Shown here in pieces: positions 1-7,168 of a stretch of 8,949 nt of DNA (position 1 is the stretch's first letter; the number at the start of each line of letters is the position of its first letter). The DNA is from JBBQIY01 sp964618405 (GTDB taxonomy: Bacteria > Verrucomicrobiota > Kiritimatiellia > RFP12 > UBA3636): contig CAZUAY010000166.1 in assembly GCA_964618405.1 (NCBI GenBank), positions 1 to 8,949 of the forward strand, read 5' to 3'. The notes under the pieces are model-generated. The model ran no database searches. It saw nothing but the letters and a program-made list of their open reading frames with translations, and was not told the origin of the DNA. Position numbers and translations under genes: made by a program.

Positions 1-6
1 TTCAGC

Positions 7-61
7 CCTGATTTCTATAGATTTTAAAAAATAATGAAACGGTAAATTATAGAAAATCAGG
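7..61. repeat. Imperfect inverted repeat, 13-bp arms
   Basis: The left arm CCTGATTTCTATA (7-19) pairs with TATAGAAAATCAGG (48-61) over 13 base pairs with a single bulged A. The AT-rich loop is 28 nt. There is no T-run after either arm, so it is not a clear intrinsic terminator. It could be a terminator remnant, a protein site or part of a small decayed element. The sequence does not decide. Confidence 0.45.
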
Positions 62-63
62 AT

Positions 64-77
64 TGTACTATTGTACA
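64..77. promoter_or_regulatory. Short perfect inverted repeat, operator-like
   Basis: TGTAC-TATT-GTACA is a perfect 5-bp-arm inverted repeat with a 4-bp spacer, the size of a small dimeric-regulator half-site pair. It lies about 240 bp upstream of the predicted promoter, so a link to the R-M operon is doubtful. It may serve an upstream gene or be chance in AT-rich DNA. Confidence 0.2.
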
Positions 78-220
78 TACTATTATATAGACGAAATAAG
101 GGCAATATAGTTCCATGAAAATAAAATAATACATGAATAAAGGAATTGGAATAACTCCTGATAAATATGCGTATATTCTAAAGTTAAATTTTTATATATA
201 ATCTGTTCTTGAGTTCTATT

Positions 221-250
221 ATCATGGCTATAAGTATCATGGCTATAAGT
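221..250. repeat. 15-bp tandem direct repeat, two perfect copies
   Basis: The unit ATCATGGCTATAAGT occurs at 221-235 and again at 236-250. A degraded third start (ATAATG) follows at 251. The unit is a multiple of three but lies in no recognisable gene. It looks like a slippage duplication about 60 bp upstream of the promoter -35 element. Confidence 0.7.
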
Positions 251-313
251 ATAATGTGCTAGAGGAAAAATTATTTAAATTAATATGTAAATGAATTACA
301 GTAAAAAAATATG

Positions 314-342
314 TTGACAATGGTTATTGATTAGTATATATT
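314..342 (+). promoter_or_regulatory. Predicted vegetative (sigma-A type) promoter of the R-M operon
   Basis: A perfect -35 TTGACA (314-319) is separated by exactly 17 bp from a -10 TATATT (337-342), which matches the consensus at five of six positions. This predicts a transcript start near 349. It is the best promoter seen upstream of the first gene, and no comparable promoter was noticed between later genes, so it probably drives all six. The spacer contains a short inverted repeat, CAAT-GGTT-ATTG (318-329), that could be an operator, but its arms are only 4 bp. Confidence 0.75.
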
Positions 343-361
343 AAATGCAGATAAATAAAAA

Positions 362-392
362 CTCCCACTTGTGAGTTAGGCACATGTGGGAG
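362..392 (+). promoter_or_regulatory. Leader hairpin H1: 12-position stem, 7-nt loop
   Basis: Arm 362-373 pairs with arm 381-392 at 11 of 12 positions, with one T-T mismatch (369/385). The outer part is GC-rich (CTCCCAC with GTGGGAG). The loop AGTTAGG (374-380) is complementary to the loop of H5. There is no T-run after the stem, so it is not a terminator. Bases 362-367 (CTCCCA) could instead pair with TGGGAG at 459-464, which would break both H1 and H4. Confidence 0.7.
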
Positions 393-483
393 AGAGCGCA
401 TCTTTCGATGCTATTATGTGATAATTATAGTTTACAAACAATGTAAAACAAGATAACTTGGGAGCATTACCAAGATATTAATT

Positions 484-510
484 TAAAGGGGCAACCTAAC
501 TGCCCTTTTA
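484..510 (+). terminator. Leader hairpin H5: attenuator- or terminator-like stem before the first ribosome binding site
   Basis: Bases 484-493 pair with 501-510 over ten positions, including one G-T, with the 7-nt loop ACCTAAC. The 3' arm ends in TTTT followed by AAAA, so it looks like a weak intrinsic terminator whose T-tract is partly inside the stem. It ends only four bases before the AGGGG ribosome binding site. The 3' arm CCCT (503-506) could alternatively pair with AGGG (515-518) and hide that site. H5 could thus act on transcription, on translation, or as the end of a small RNA. Read-through must occur if the upstream promoter serves the operon. Confidence 0.4.
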
Positions 511-514
511 AAAC

Positions 515-519
515 AGGGG
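515..519 (+). promoter_or_regulatory. Ribosome binding site of the half-size HsdS gene
   Basis: AGGGG lies seven bases before the ATG at 527 and supports that start over an in-frame ATG at 548, which has no such site. It directly follows hairpin H5 and could be masked by the 3' arm of that hairpin in an alternative fold. Confidence 0.65.
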
Positions 520-526
520 TTATGAT

Positions 527-1123
527 ATGGGAAATAGACATGTAATTATGACACTCAAAGAGGTAGCGGATATTAAGTTCTGTATAGTTAATAGTAATAA
601 AGAAGGACAAAATCCTGAAAGGATAAAATGGATAACAGCATCTAATTTATTGTCAGACAATATTATTAATGAAGTAACCATTAGTGAAAAATACTTCAAA
701 GATAATTCTTTGCTTTTATGTAATGGAGATATTATTATCAAAAGAATACAGCCTTCATTTGTAAACTATATAAACAAAGATATATCAGATACATATGCTT
801 ATAATAATTTAATTATAGTTAGGACAACAAATATTAATTCAAAATACTTAGCTGCAGTTTTGTATTATAAGATAAAAGAAATATCATTAAATAGCTCAAT
901 AGGAGCTGTAATGGCATCTATAGGAAGAAAGGAACTTGATAATTTTGAAATTCCGATGTTATCTGCGAAGGAGCAGCAATGTATCGGAGAAATTTGGTAT
1001 AAGAGTATTGAGAAGAAAAAGATGGTAATGCGTTTGGCAGAACTTGAAAATATTAAAGAAAACCATCTAATAAATAAGTATATTAATAATCAAATTGGAG
1101 GGAAGAGAAATGACAACATTTGA
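527..1123 (+). CDS. Half-size HsdS-like protein with a single target recognition domain
   Basis: This 198-residue protein looks like half of a type I R-M specificity subunit, which is normally about 400 residues with two target recognition domains (TRDs). It opens with LKEVADI (about 9-15), typical of a TRD start. It then shows NGDIIIKR (about 66-73), YNNLIIVR (about 92-99) and YLAAVLY (about 107-113), and finishes the TRD with IPMLSAKEQQCIGEI. A helical tail rich in K and E (about 150-190) corresponds to the conserved spacer helix. The DNA-recognition role is inferred from the family. Known half-size S subunits can dimerise to bind a symmetric bipartite site. It is first in the operon, and its last 14 bases overlap hsdM, which suggests translational coupling. 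It clearly differs from both halves of the downstream HsdS, so it is not a recent partial duplicate. It could instead be a regulatory or decoy subunit. Confidence 0.8.
   Translation: MGNRHVIMTLKEVADIKFCIVNSNKEGQNPERIKWITASNLLSDNIINEVTISEKYFKDNSLLLCNGDIIIKRIQPSFVNYINKDISDTYAYNNLIIVRTTNINSKYLAAVLYYKIKEISLNSSIGAVMASIGRKELDNFEIPMLSAKEQQCIGEIWYKSIEKKKMVMRLAELENIKENHLINKYINNQIGGKRNDNI
1097..1102 (+). promoter_or_regulatory. Ribosome binding site of hsdM
   Basis: GGAGGG lies seven bases before the ATG at 1110 and decides that start. The longer in-frame TTG at 1095 overlaps the site itself and has nothing comparable in front of it. Confidence 0.85.
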
Positions 1124-2705
1124 GGATATTAAAAAAGCACTATGGGCAGGAGCGAATACTTTTAGAGATAATATTGATGCTTCAAACTATAAGGATTATG
1201 TTTTGTCAATGCTTTTTGTAAAGTATCTTAGTGACACATATGATGAAAGTGTAGAAAAATTAAAAAAGGAATATGATGGAATACGACTTGAACGACAAAT
1301 AAAAAACTTGCCATTTTCTCTGAAAGAAGAATATACTTTTAACTATTTACTCAAAAATAAATATGCTGTAGATATAGGAACAAAGATTAGTGAGGCACTT
1401 ACAGGTATTGAAAGTTCAAATCCTATTCTTGCCGGAATTTTCAGAGGTATAGATTTTAATAGTGAAGCAAATCTTGGAAAAAAGGAACAAAAGAACCCAT
1501 TGCTAAGAAATTTACTTGAAGATTTTGCGAATTTAGATTTAAGACCAAGTATGATTGAAACAACTAATGAGCAAGTTCCTGCAGATGTTGTCGGAGATGC
1601 CTATGAATATATGATTGGTGAGTTTGCTACAATGGCCGGTAAAAAAGCAGGCAGTTTCTTTACACCTCAGCAGGTATCAGAAGTTATGGCGCAAATTGTT
1701 GCACCAAAATCTAAAGACAGGGTATATGACCCAACATGTGGTTCAGGCTCACTTCTTATTCGTGCTGCAAGAAAAGGCGGATTTGATAAGGTACAGATTT
1801 ATGGGCAAGAAGTAAACAGTTCAGCCATATCAATGGCAAGAATGAATATGTTTATTCATGATATTAAAGATGCAAGAATAGCTTGGGGAGATACAATAGC
1901 AAATCCACAACATCTTGATGGTGATGGAAATTTGATGAAATTTGAATGCATCGTTGCAAATATGCCTTTTAGTAAGGATAAATGGGCGCAAGGTTTTAAT
2001 CCCGGCGGAGAAGTTTCAGTAGGCGACGAAGATGAAGAAGATTCAAAAGTTAAAAAGAAAGGTAAAAAAGTTGAGTTCAAAATGGAGGCAGGGCTTGACA
2101 GATGGCATAGATTTGATATGGGAATTCCACCGGCGAGTAAAGGTGATTGGGCATTTTTGCTTCATATGATTGCAAGTATGAGCGGTAATGGTAGAGTAGC
2201 TGCGGTTGCACCCCATGGTATTCTTTTCCGTGGAGCTAGCGAAGGTAAGATCAGGCGAGCCGTTATTGATAAAAACCTGATAGATGCTGTTATTGGTTTG
2301 CCTGAAAATTTATTTTACGGAACGCCAATTCCTGCATGTATAATTGCTTTTAAAAGAGGTAGAACGACTACCGATGTTCTTATAATTGATGCTTCAAAAG
2401 GGTATGCAAGGGAAAAGGCTAAAAATAAACTGCGTGATGAAGATGTTTCAAAAATTGTCCAGACATATAAAGATTTTATTAACGGCGAGAATACAGAAAT
2501 TAAAAAGTATAGTCACATAGCAACACTTGAAGAAATTAAAGAAAATGACTATAACTTAAACATTTCTCGTTATGTAGATACATTTGAAGAAGAAGAAATT
2601 ATTGATATTGAAAAAATTAACTCAGAAATTGATGAGTTAAAACTTAAAATTTCAGTAATAGATTCTGAATTAGAAGTATATTTGAAAGAACTTGGGCTTG
2701 AATAA
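1110..2705 (+). CDS. hsdM: Type I R-M system DNA methyltransferase subunit HsdM (N6-adenine)
   Basis: HsdM transfers a methyl group from S-adenosylmethionine to the N6 of adenine in the target site. Two HsdM normally join one HsdS. From ATG 1110 the product has 531 residues, normal for the family. The N-terminal helical domain (about 1-145) carries the typical LWAGANTFRD and FVKYLSD stretches. The catalytic domain shows GSFFTPQQV (181-189), SAM-binding motif I DPTCGSG (207-213) with acidic E234 after it, and motif IV NMPF (284-287). Then come PHGILFRG, IGLPENLFYGTPIP, and the family signature NDYNLNISRYVDT near the C terminus. Two oddities are the M in motif IV, where NPPF is usual, and a charged insert (about 304-328, acidic then lysine-rich). 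The gene overlaps the upstream half-size S gene by 14 bp. An extension to TTG 1095 is less likely. Confidence 0.97.
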   Translation: MTTFEDIKKALWAGANTFRDNIDASNYKDYVLSMLFVKYLSDTYDESVEKLKKEYDGIRLERQIKNLPFSLKEEYTFNYLLKNKYAVDIGTKISEALTGIESSNPILAGIFRGIDFNSEANLGKKEQKNPLLRNLLEDFANLDLRPSMIETTNEQVPADVVGDAYEYMIGEFATMAGKKAGSFFTPQQVSEVMAQIVAPKSKDRVYDPTCGSGSLLIRAARKGGFDKVQIYGQEVNSSAISMARMNMFIHDIKDARIAWGDTIANPQHLDGDGNLMKFECIVANMPFSKDKWAQGFNPGGEVSVGDEDEEDSKVKKKGKKVEFKMEAGLDRWHRFDMGIPPASKGDWAFLLHMIASMSGNGRVAAVAPHGILFRGASEGKIRRAVIDKNLIDAVIGLPENLFYGTPIPACIIAFKRGRTTTDVLIIDASKGYAREKAKNKLRDEDVSKIVQTYKDFINGENTEIKKYSHIATLEEIKENDYNLNISRYVDTFEEEEIIDIEKINSEIDELKLKISVIDSELEVYLKELGLE

Positions 2706-2740
2706 AAATGTATTTGTATGTTTAAAGTACTGAAGATAAA

Positions 2741-2747
2741 AGGTGAT
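2741..2747 (+). promoter_or_regulatory. Ribosome binding site favouring a GTG start for hsdS
   Basis: AGGTGAT matches the second half of the full anti-Shine-Dalgarno complement and lies three bases before GTG 2751, which puts its AGG core about seven bases from the start. The upstream ATG at 2718 has no recognisable site in front of it. Confidence 0.6.
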
Positions 2748-2750
2748 AAA

Positions 2751-4004
2751 GTGAAAGATGAAATAAAAAAGAAAATCTACATGATAAATTGTGGGTTTGT
2801 ACCACTTGGTTATAAAAAAACATCTGTTGGAATAGTTCCAAATGAATGGGAGGAATCTACTCTACATGAAATTTTTCATTTTAAGAATGGTCTAAACAAG
2901 GAAAAGGAAGCCTTTGGAAAAGGAATTCCTATTATAAATTATGTTGATGTTTATAAAAATCGTGGCTTAAAGGCAACTCAAATACAAGGAAGAGTAGAAC
3001 TATCAAAAAAAGAAATTGATAATTATAGGGTTCAAAAAGGGGATGTATTTTTTACCAGAACATCTGAAACAGTAGATGAAATCGGTCTTGCGTCCGTTTT
3101 ACTAGATGAAATGATTGATACAGTTTTTAGTGGTTTTGTTTTAAGAGCTAGACCATTTAATAACAAAATACACACTGAATATAATCAGTATTGCTATTCT
3201 TCTACTTATATGAGAAATGAGATAAGAAGAAAAAGTTCTTATACTACAAGAGCGTTAACAAATGGAAATTTTCTGGGTGAAGTCAGTATTAATCTACCCT
3301 CTAAAAGTGAGCAGGGGAAAATATCTGAAATACTTATGAAATGGGACGAGGCGATTTCTTTACAAGAAAAGTTAATTGAAAACCTTGAAATCCAAAAAAA
3401 TGCTTTAATGCAAAAACTTTTGTCCCCTAAAGAGGAATGGAAAGAGGTTAAGATAGGTTCTGTAGTGAAAGAAGTCTCAAGAAAAAACAAAATAAATTGT
3501 AAGAATGTTATGAGTGTATCAAATAAGTATGGGTTTATTAAGCAGGAAGAGCATTTTTCAAAGCGAGTTGCAAGTGAAGATTTAAGAAATTATAAGATTG
3601 TGACTAATGATGATATTGCTTATAATCCTTCGCGAATCAACGTTGGTTCTATTGCCGTTTATAAACACGAAGAAATAGGTATTGTTAGTCCTATGTATAT
3701 TGTATTTAGATGTACTAAAATTTCACCGTGCTTACTGTTGCTTATTTTAAGCACAAGTCGAGGTAAGTATGATATTGAATCATTTCTATCCGGAAGCGTG
3801 AGAAATTCTCTTAACTTTTCTGATTTAGCAGAAATAAAAATTAAAGTTCCACGCGATTCTGAACAAAAAAGAATTATTGAAATATTTAATATAATTGATA
3901 AAAGAATATTATTGTATAATCATAAGCTTTTAAAGATCAAAGAGCAGCAAAAAGCAATAATGCAATTGTTGTTAACCGGAATTGTAAGGGTAAATAAAGA
4001 ATAA
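2751..4004 (+). CDS. hsdS: Type I R-M system specificity subunit HsdS, two target recognition domains
   Basis: HsdS reads the bipartite DNA target for both methylation and restriction. From GTG 2751 the protein has 417 residues. An ATG at 2718 would add 11 residues but has no ribosome binding site. TRD1 spans about 21-185 and starts with GYKKTSVGIVPNEWE, a very typical HsdS beginning. Conserved region 1 (about 186-228, SEQGKISEIL ... NALMQKLL) is a long helical spacer. TRD2 spans about 229-368. Conserved region 2 (about 369-411, SEQKRIIEIF ... KAIMQLLLTG) ends in the usual LLTGxVRV tail. The two conserved regions resemble each other, which gives the pseudo-dimeric two-fold layout known for the family. 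The gene lies between hsdM and hsdR with short gaps. I saw no long DNA-level identity to the upstream half-size S gene that would allow TRD swapping by recombination. The actual target sequence cannot be read from the protein. Confidence 0.94.
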   Translation: MKDEIKKKIYMINCGFVPLGYKKTSVGIVPNEWEESTLHEIFHFKNGLNKEKEAFGKGIPIINYVDVYKNRGLKATQIQGRVELSKKEIDNYRVQKGDVFFTRTSETVDEIGLASVLLDEMIDTVFSGFVLRARPFNNKIHTEYNQYCYSSTYMRNEIRRKSSYTTRALTNGNFLGEVSINLPSKSEQGKISEILMKWDEAISLQEKLIENLEIQKNALMQKLLSPKEEWKEVKIGSVVKEVSRKNKINCKNVMSVSNKYGFIKQEEHFSKRVASEDLRNYKIVTNDDIAYNPSRINVGSIAVYKHEEIGIVSPMYIVFRCTKISPCLLLLILSTSRGKYDIESFLSGSVRNSLNFSDLAEIKIKVPRDSEQKRIIEIFNIIDKRILLYNHKLLKIKEQQKAIMQLLLTGIVRVNKE

Positions 4005-4017
4005 TCTACTAATTGTT

Positions 4018-4023
4018 AGGAGA
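4018..4023 (+). promoter_or_regulatory. Ribosome binding site of hsdR
   Basis: AGGAGA lies seven bases before ATG 4031. It decides that start against an in-frame TTG at 4013, which lies upstream of the site and has no site of its own. Confidence 0.85.
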
Positions 4024-4030
4024 CATTGAA

Positions 4031-7000
4031 ATGCCAAATCATAAAATGTTTAATGAAAGACCTGAGTGTCAAGACAGACTAATAAAATTTCTTCAAAATA
4101 TGGGATATGAATATGTCTCAAGAAGTGAAGCTGAGCTTAAACGTAAAAGTTTATCAAAAGTAATATTTGAAGATGAGCTTATTAGATTTTTGAATAAACA
4201 AACATATAAATTTAAAGGACATGAATTGCTTTTTTCGGGTCAATCAATTTCTAAGGCAGTTATGGCATTAGATGCTTCTTTATTACAAGGATTGTCTATG
4301 GCAAGTAAAGAAATATATAATCTTCTAACGCTTGGCATAAGTCTTGAAGAAGATATAACAATTGATAAGAATATACCTGTAAGGCAATCCTTTGATTTAA
4401 ACTACATTGATTTTGACTTTCCCGCCAATAACATTTGGCAGGTTACTGAAGAATTTAGCGTGGAGCGGGCTAATGGACAATATGCCCGTCCGGATATAGT
4501 TCTTATGGTAAATGGTATTCCACTGGTTGTTATAGAGTGCAAAAAATCAAGTATTGATGTAAAAGAAGGTGTCACTCAAAATATTAGAAATATGATGCCG
4601 GATTACATACCACAACTTTTTAAGTACAGTCAACTTGTTTTATCGGTAAATCCGAACAAGGTGCTTTATGGTACAGCCGGAACAACAGCAGACCATTTTG
4701 TTGAGTGGCGTGAAGATGATACAGCTTGGCAAAAAGAATTATGTGAAAAATATTCACCGGATAAACAAATATTAGAGCAAGATAGAGTGGCTGTTTCCTT
4801 GCTTGATAGAAGAAGATTTTTGGATTTGATTAGATATTTTATGTTATATGACAGTAATATAAAAAAAGTTGCTAGACATCAGCAATTTTTTGCAATATGT
4901 AATGCTATGGATAGAATAAATGGTAAGGACGGAAAGGATTCTAAGGGTGGTGTTATTTGGCATACACAAGGCAGCGGTAAAAGCTTAACGATGGTTATGT
5001 TAGTAAAAAAAATTCAAACTGAAAAAGCAATCGAAAATCCAAGGTTTGTCATTATAACAGACCGCATTAACCTTGATAAACAAATTAGAGATAATTTTGC
5101 TAATTCACAAATGGCACCTGTTAGAGCTGCTACAGGAAAAGGGTTAAAAACCTTGTTAAAGGATAAAAGTAATATTGTAATTACCACGCTTATCAACAAA
5201 TTTGAAACTGTATGTAAAAATCGTTACTTAGAGGTGGACAGCGACAAATTTTATGTGCTTATTGATGAAGCACATCGCTCACAATATAGTGCGATGTATA
5301 ACTATATGCGAGAAGTTTTACCTAATGCAACGATAATAGCATTTACAGGTACGCCTTTAATATCCAAAACAAAAAAAAATACCTATAAAAAGTTTGGAGA
5401 ACCAATTCATAACTATACTATGAAACGTTCTATTGAAGATAAAATTACGGTTCCACTTGTTTATGAAGGCAGAAAAGTTGTTCAAAATGATCCTGTTAAT
5501 ACTATTGATTCGTATTTTGACAGCTTAACTAAAAATTTGCCTGAAGAGCAGAAGAAGGAACTGAAAGTAAAGTATAGTCGCTTTAAAAAGATTGCAGAAG
5601 CAAGAAGCAGAATTAATTTAATCGCTTTCGATATATACGATCATTTTATAAATTATTGTGTACCTAAAGGATTGAAAGCCATGGTCGTATGTTCCTCGCG
5701 CGGAGCTGCAGTTGAAATGTATAATGTATTAAAAACAATGCAAGGTGTTAATCCAAGAGTGGTTATTACATTTGGAGACAAGCAGGAAGGTGATGATGAC
5801 GACAATACATCATCGGCTGTTAAAAGAATTAAAGAGTATCATGAAAAGATGGTGAAACCTTTATTCGGCGATAATGATGAAAAATATGATGAAGGCGTCT
5901 GTGATGATTTTAAAAATCCTGATGGCGACATAAATATGCTCGTAGTTAAAGATAAGTTATTAACCGGATTTGATGCTCCTATTGCAGGTGTGTTATACCT
6001 CGATAAATCAATTCAGGAACATGGCTTACTTCAAGCTGTCGCTCGCGTTAACAGGGTGTATAAAGGTAAAGATTTTGGTTTGATAGTTGATTACTGGGGT
6101 GTATTTGGAAAACTAAATAAGGCAATTGATATGTATAATGATGCTGAATCCGGCTTTAATCAGTTTGATGAAGATGATATAGCGGAAGCTATATATGGTC
6201 CAGTCGATGAAAAAAACAAACTTGCTGAAGCCTATAAAGTATTATTGGATATGTTTACAGGTATTCCTAAAAATGCAACATCAAATGAGTGGCAGAAGCA
6301 ATTAGCAAATGAGGAAAAAAGAAAAGAATTTTATGATAAATTAAAATGTTATGCAAATCTTTTGAATTTGGCTCTTACAAATAGGGAAATATTTATAGAG
6401 GTTGGGTATGAACAAATAGAAAAGTACAGAACGGATTATCTTTTCTATAAAAAGCTAAAGGATGCAGTAACTATACGTTATGATGATTCGATTGATTATT
6501 CAAAATATGAGGATGGCATTAAAAATCTAATCGATACATTTGTAAATGCAACAGGTATTAGTACTGTTATTTATCCGGTTTCAATAAGTGACGAAAAGTC
6601 TATGAGTACGCTCCTCGAAACAATTGAGTCCTATGAAGCACGTGGAGATGTAATAAAAACAAAAATAGAATCAAAACTTAAACAAATAAGATATGATGAT
6701 CCATTAATTTTTGAAGAATTTTCAACCAAAATAAAGAAAACAATTGCTGAATATAATGAAAATAGAGATGCGGATAAGTATTACGCTACTATGGAAGCCA
6801 TGGCTGATGATTTCAGAAATGGTCGTGTATCACATGATTATCCGGCCAACATTGCAAATGATAGCGATGCAAAAGCTTTTTATGGATCCGTATATACAGT
6901 TATAAAACAAAAATATCCTGCAATGATTAATAAAGGCGTAGAAGAAATGATTGCTGAAAATGGGATGAAGATTAAAGAGGCAATAGCAGAAAATACAAAA

Positions 7001-7168
7001 AGAGATTGGAAACATAATGAAATAGTTCATAAGACAATTCACCGTGAACTGGATAACTATTTATTTGACATGTTTGAAAGGATGGGAATGGTTATCGATA
7101 ATAGTAACGTGGATATGATTGATTTGATTATTGATGAAATTATGAAAGTGGCGGTGTCTAGATACTAA
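4031..7168 (+). CDS. hsdR: Type I R-M system restriction subunit HsdR (ATP-dependent translocase and endonuclease)
   Basis: HsdR pumps DNA using ATP and cuts it when the HsdM-HsdS core is bound at an unmethylated target. From ATG 4031 it has 1045 residues, the usual size. The N-terminal PD-(D/E)xK nuclease is intact: D155 in ARPDIVL, E169-C-K171 in VIECKK, then a Q195-xxx-Y199 pair like the QxxxY motif of known HsdR proteins. The superfamily 2 motor follows: Walker A TQGSGKS (312-318), DEAH (412-415) within LIDEAHRSQ, TGTP (439-442) and motif VI QAVARVNR (668-675). The C-terminal part (about 750-1045) is largely helical and would dock on the methyltransferase core. No key residue is missing, so it should be active. 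It starts 26 bases after hsdS. Its TAA stop shares an A with the next gene's ATG (TAATG). Confidence 0.97.
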   Translation: MPNHKMFNERPECQDRLIKFLQNMGYEYVSRSEAELKRKSLSKVIFEDELIRFLNKQTYKFKGHELLFSGQSISKAVMALDASLLQGLSMASKEIYNLLTLGISLEEDITIDKNIPVRQSFDLNYIDFDFPANNIWQVTEEFSVERANGQYARPDIVLMVNGIPLVVIECKKSSIDVKEGVTQNIRNMMPDYIPQLFKYSQLVLSVNPNKVLYGTAGTTADHFVEWREDDTAWQKELCEKYSPDKQILEQDRVAVSLLDRRRFLDLIRYFMLYDSNIKKVARHQQFFAICNAMDRINGKDGKDSKGGVIWHTQGSGKSLTMVMLVKKIQTEKAIENPRFVIITDRINLDKQIRDNFANSQMAPVRAATGKGLKTLLKDKSNIVITTLINKFETVCKNRYLEVDSDKFYVLIDEAHRSQYSAMYNYMREVLPNATIIAFTGTPLISKTKKNTYKKFGEPIHNYTMKRSIEDKITVPLVYEGRKVVQNDPVNTIDSYFDSLTKNLPEEQKKELKVKYSRFKKIAEARSRINLIAFDIYDHFINYCVPKGLKAMVVCSSRGAAVEMYNVLKTMQGVNPRVVITFGDKQEGDDDDNTSSAVKRIKEYHEKMVKPLFGDNDEKYDEGVCDDFKNPDGDINMLVVKDKLLTGFDAPIAGVLYLDKSIQEHGLLQAVARVNRVYKGKDFGLIVDYWGVFGKLNKAIDMYNDAESGFNQFDEDDIAEAIYGPVDEKNKLAEAYKVLLDMFTGIPKNATSNEWQKQLANEEKRKEFYDKLKCYANLLNLALTNREIFIEVGYEQIEKYRTDYLFYKKLKDAVTIRYDDSIDYSKYEDGIKNLIDTFVNATGISTVIYPVSISDEKSMSTLLETIESYEARGDVIKTKIESKLKQIRYDDPLIFEEFSTKIKKTIAEYNENRDADKYYATMEAMADDFRNGRVSHDYPANIANDSDAKAFYGSVYTVIKQKYPAMINKGVEEMIAENGMKIKEAIAENTKRDWKHNEIVHKTIHRELDNYLFDMFERMGMVIDNSNVDMIDLIIDEIMKVAVSRY

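Larger units (their letters stand above)
1..313. other. AT-rich non-coding region upstream of the operon promoter
   Basis: I see no convincing gene on either strand. The stretch holds an imperfect inverted repeat (7-61), a short perfect inverted repeat (64-77) and a 15-bp tandem duplication (221-250), described separately. The longest tidy small frame (133-201, 22 codons) lacks a ribosome binding site. This may be the intergenic boundary between the defence operon and an unseen upstream gene, or decayed sequence. Confidence 0.7.
349..526 (+). ncRNA. Structured 5' leader RNA with five hairpins and a possible kissing loop
   Basis: The predicted leader can fold into five local hairpins. H1 is 362-392. 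H2 has GCATC 398-402 pairing with GATGC 407-411 around a TTTC loop. H3 has TTTACA 431-436 pairing with TGTAAA 442-447. H4 has CTTGG 457-461 pairing with CCAAG 470-474. H5 is 484-510. H1 and H5 both have 7-nt loops. Loop bases GTTAGG (375-380) of H1 are perfectly complementary to CCTAAC (495-500) of H5, and one closing base extends this to seven. That would bring the two ends of the leader together in a loop-loop complex, with H2-H4 inside. The AGGGG ribosome binding site follows directly after H5. I do not recognise it as a known riboswitch class. It may regulate the operon or be an independent small RNA ending at H5. Confidence 0.5.

Noticed and set aside
133..201. 22-codon open frame starting MNKGIGITPDKY
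   Set aside because: No ribosome binding site, no recognised similarity and very short; could at most be a remnant of a lost gene.
384..446. 20-codon possible leader peptide starting MWERAHLS
   Set aside because: The only Shine-Dalgarno-like bases (TTAGG) are too close to the ATG and lie in the H1 loop; no runs of a regulatory amino acid codon.
953..3983. Recombination-based phase variation between the half-size S gene and hsdS
   Set aside because: The helical conserved regions are similar only as protein; by eye there is no long identical DNA repeat, no inverted S gene and no recombinase in the window.
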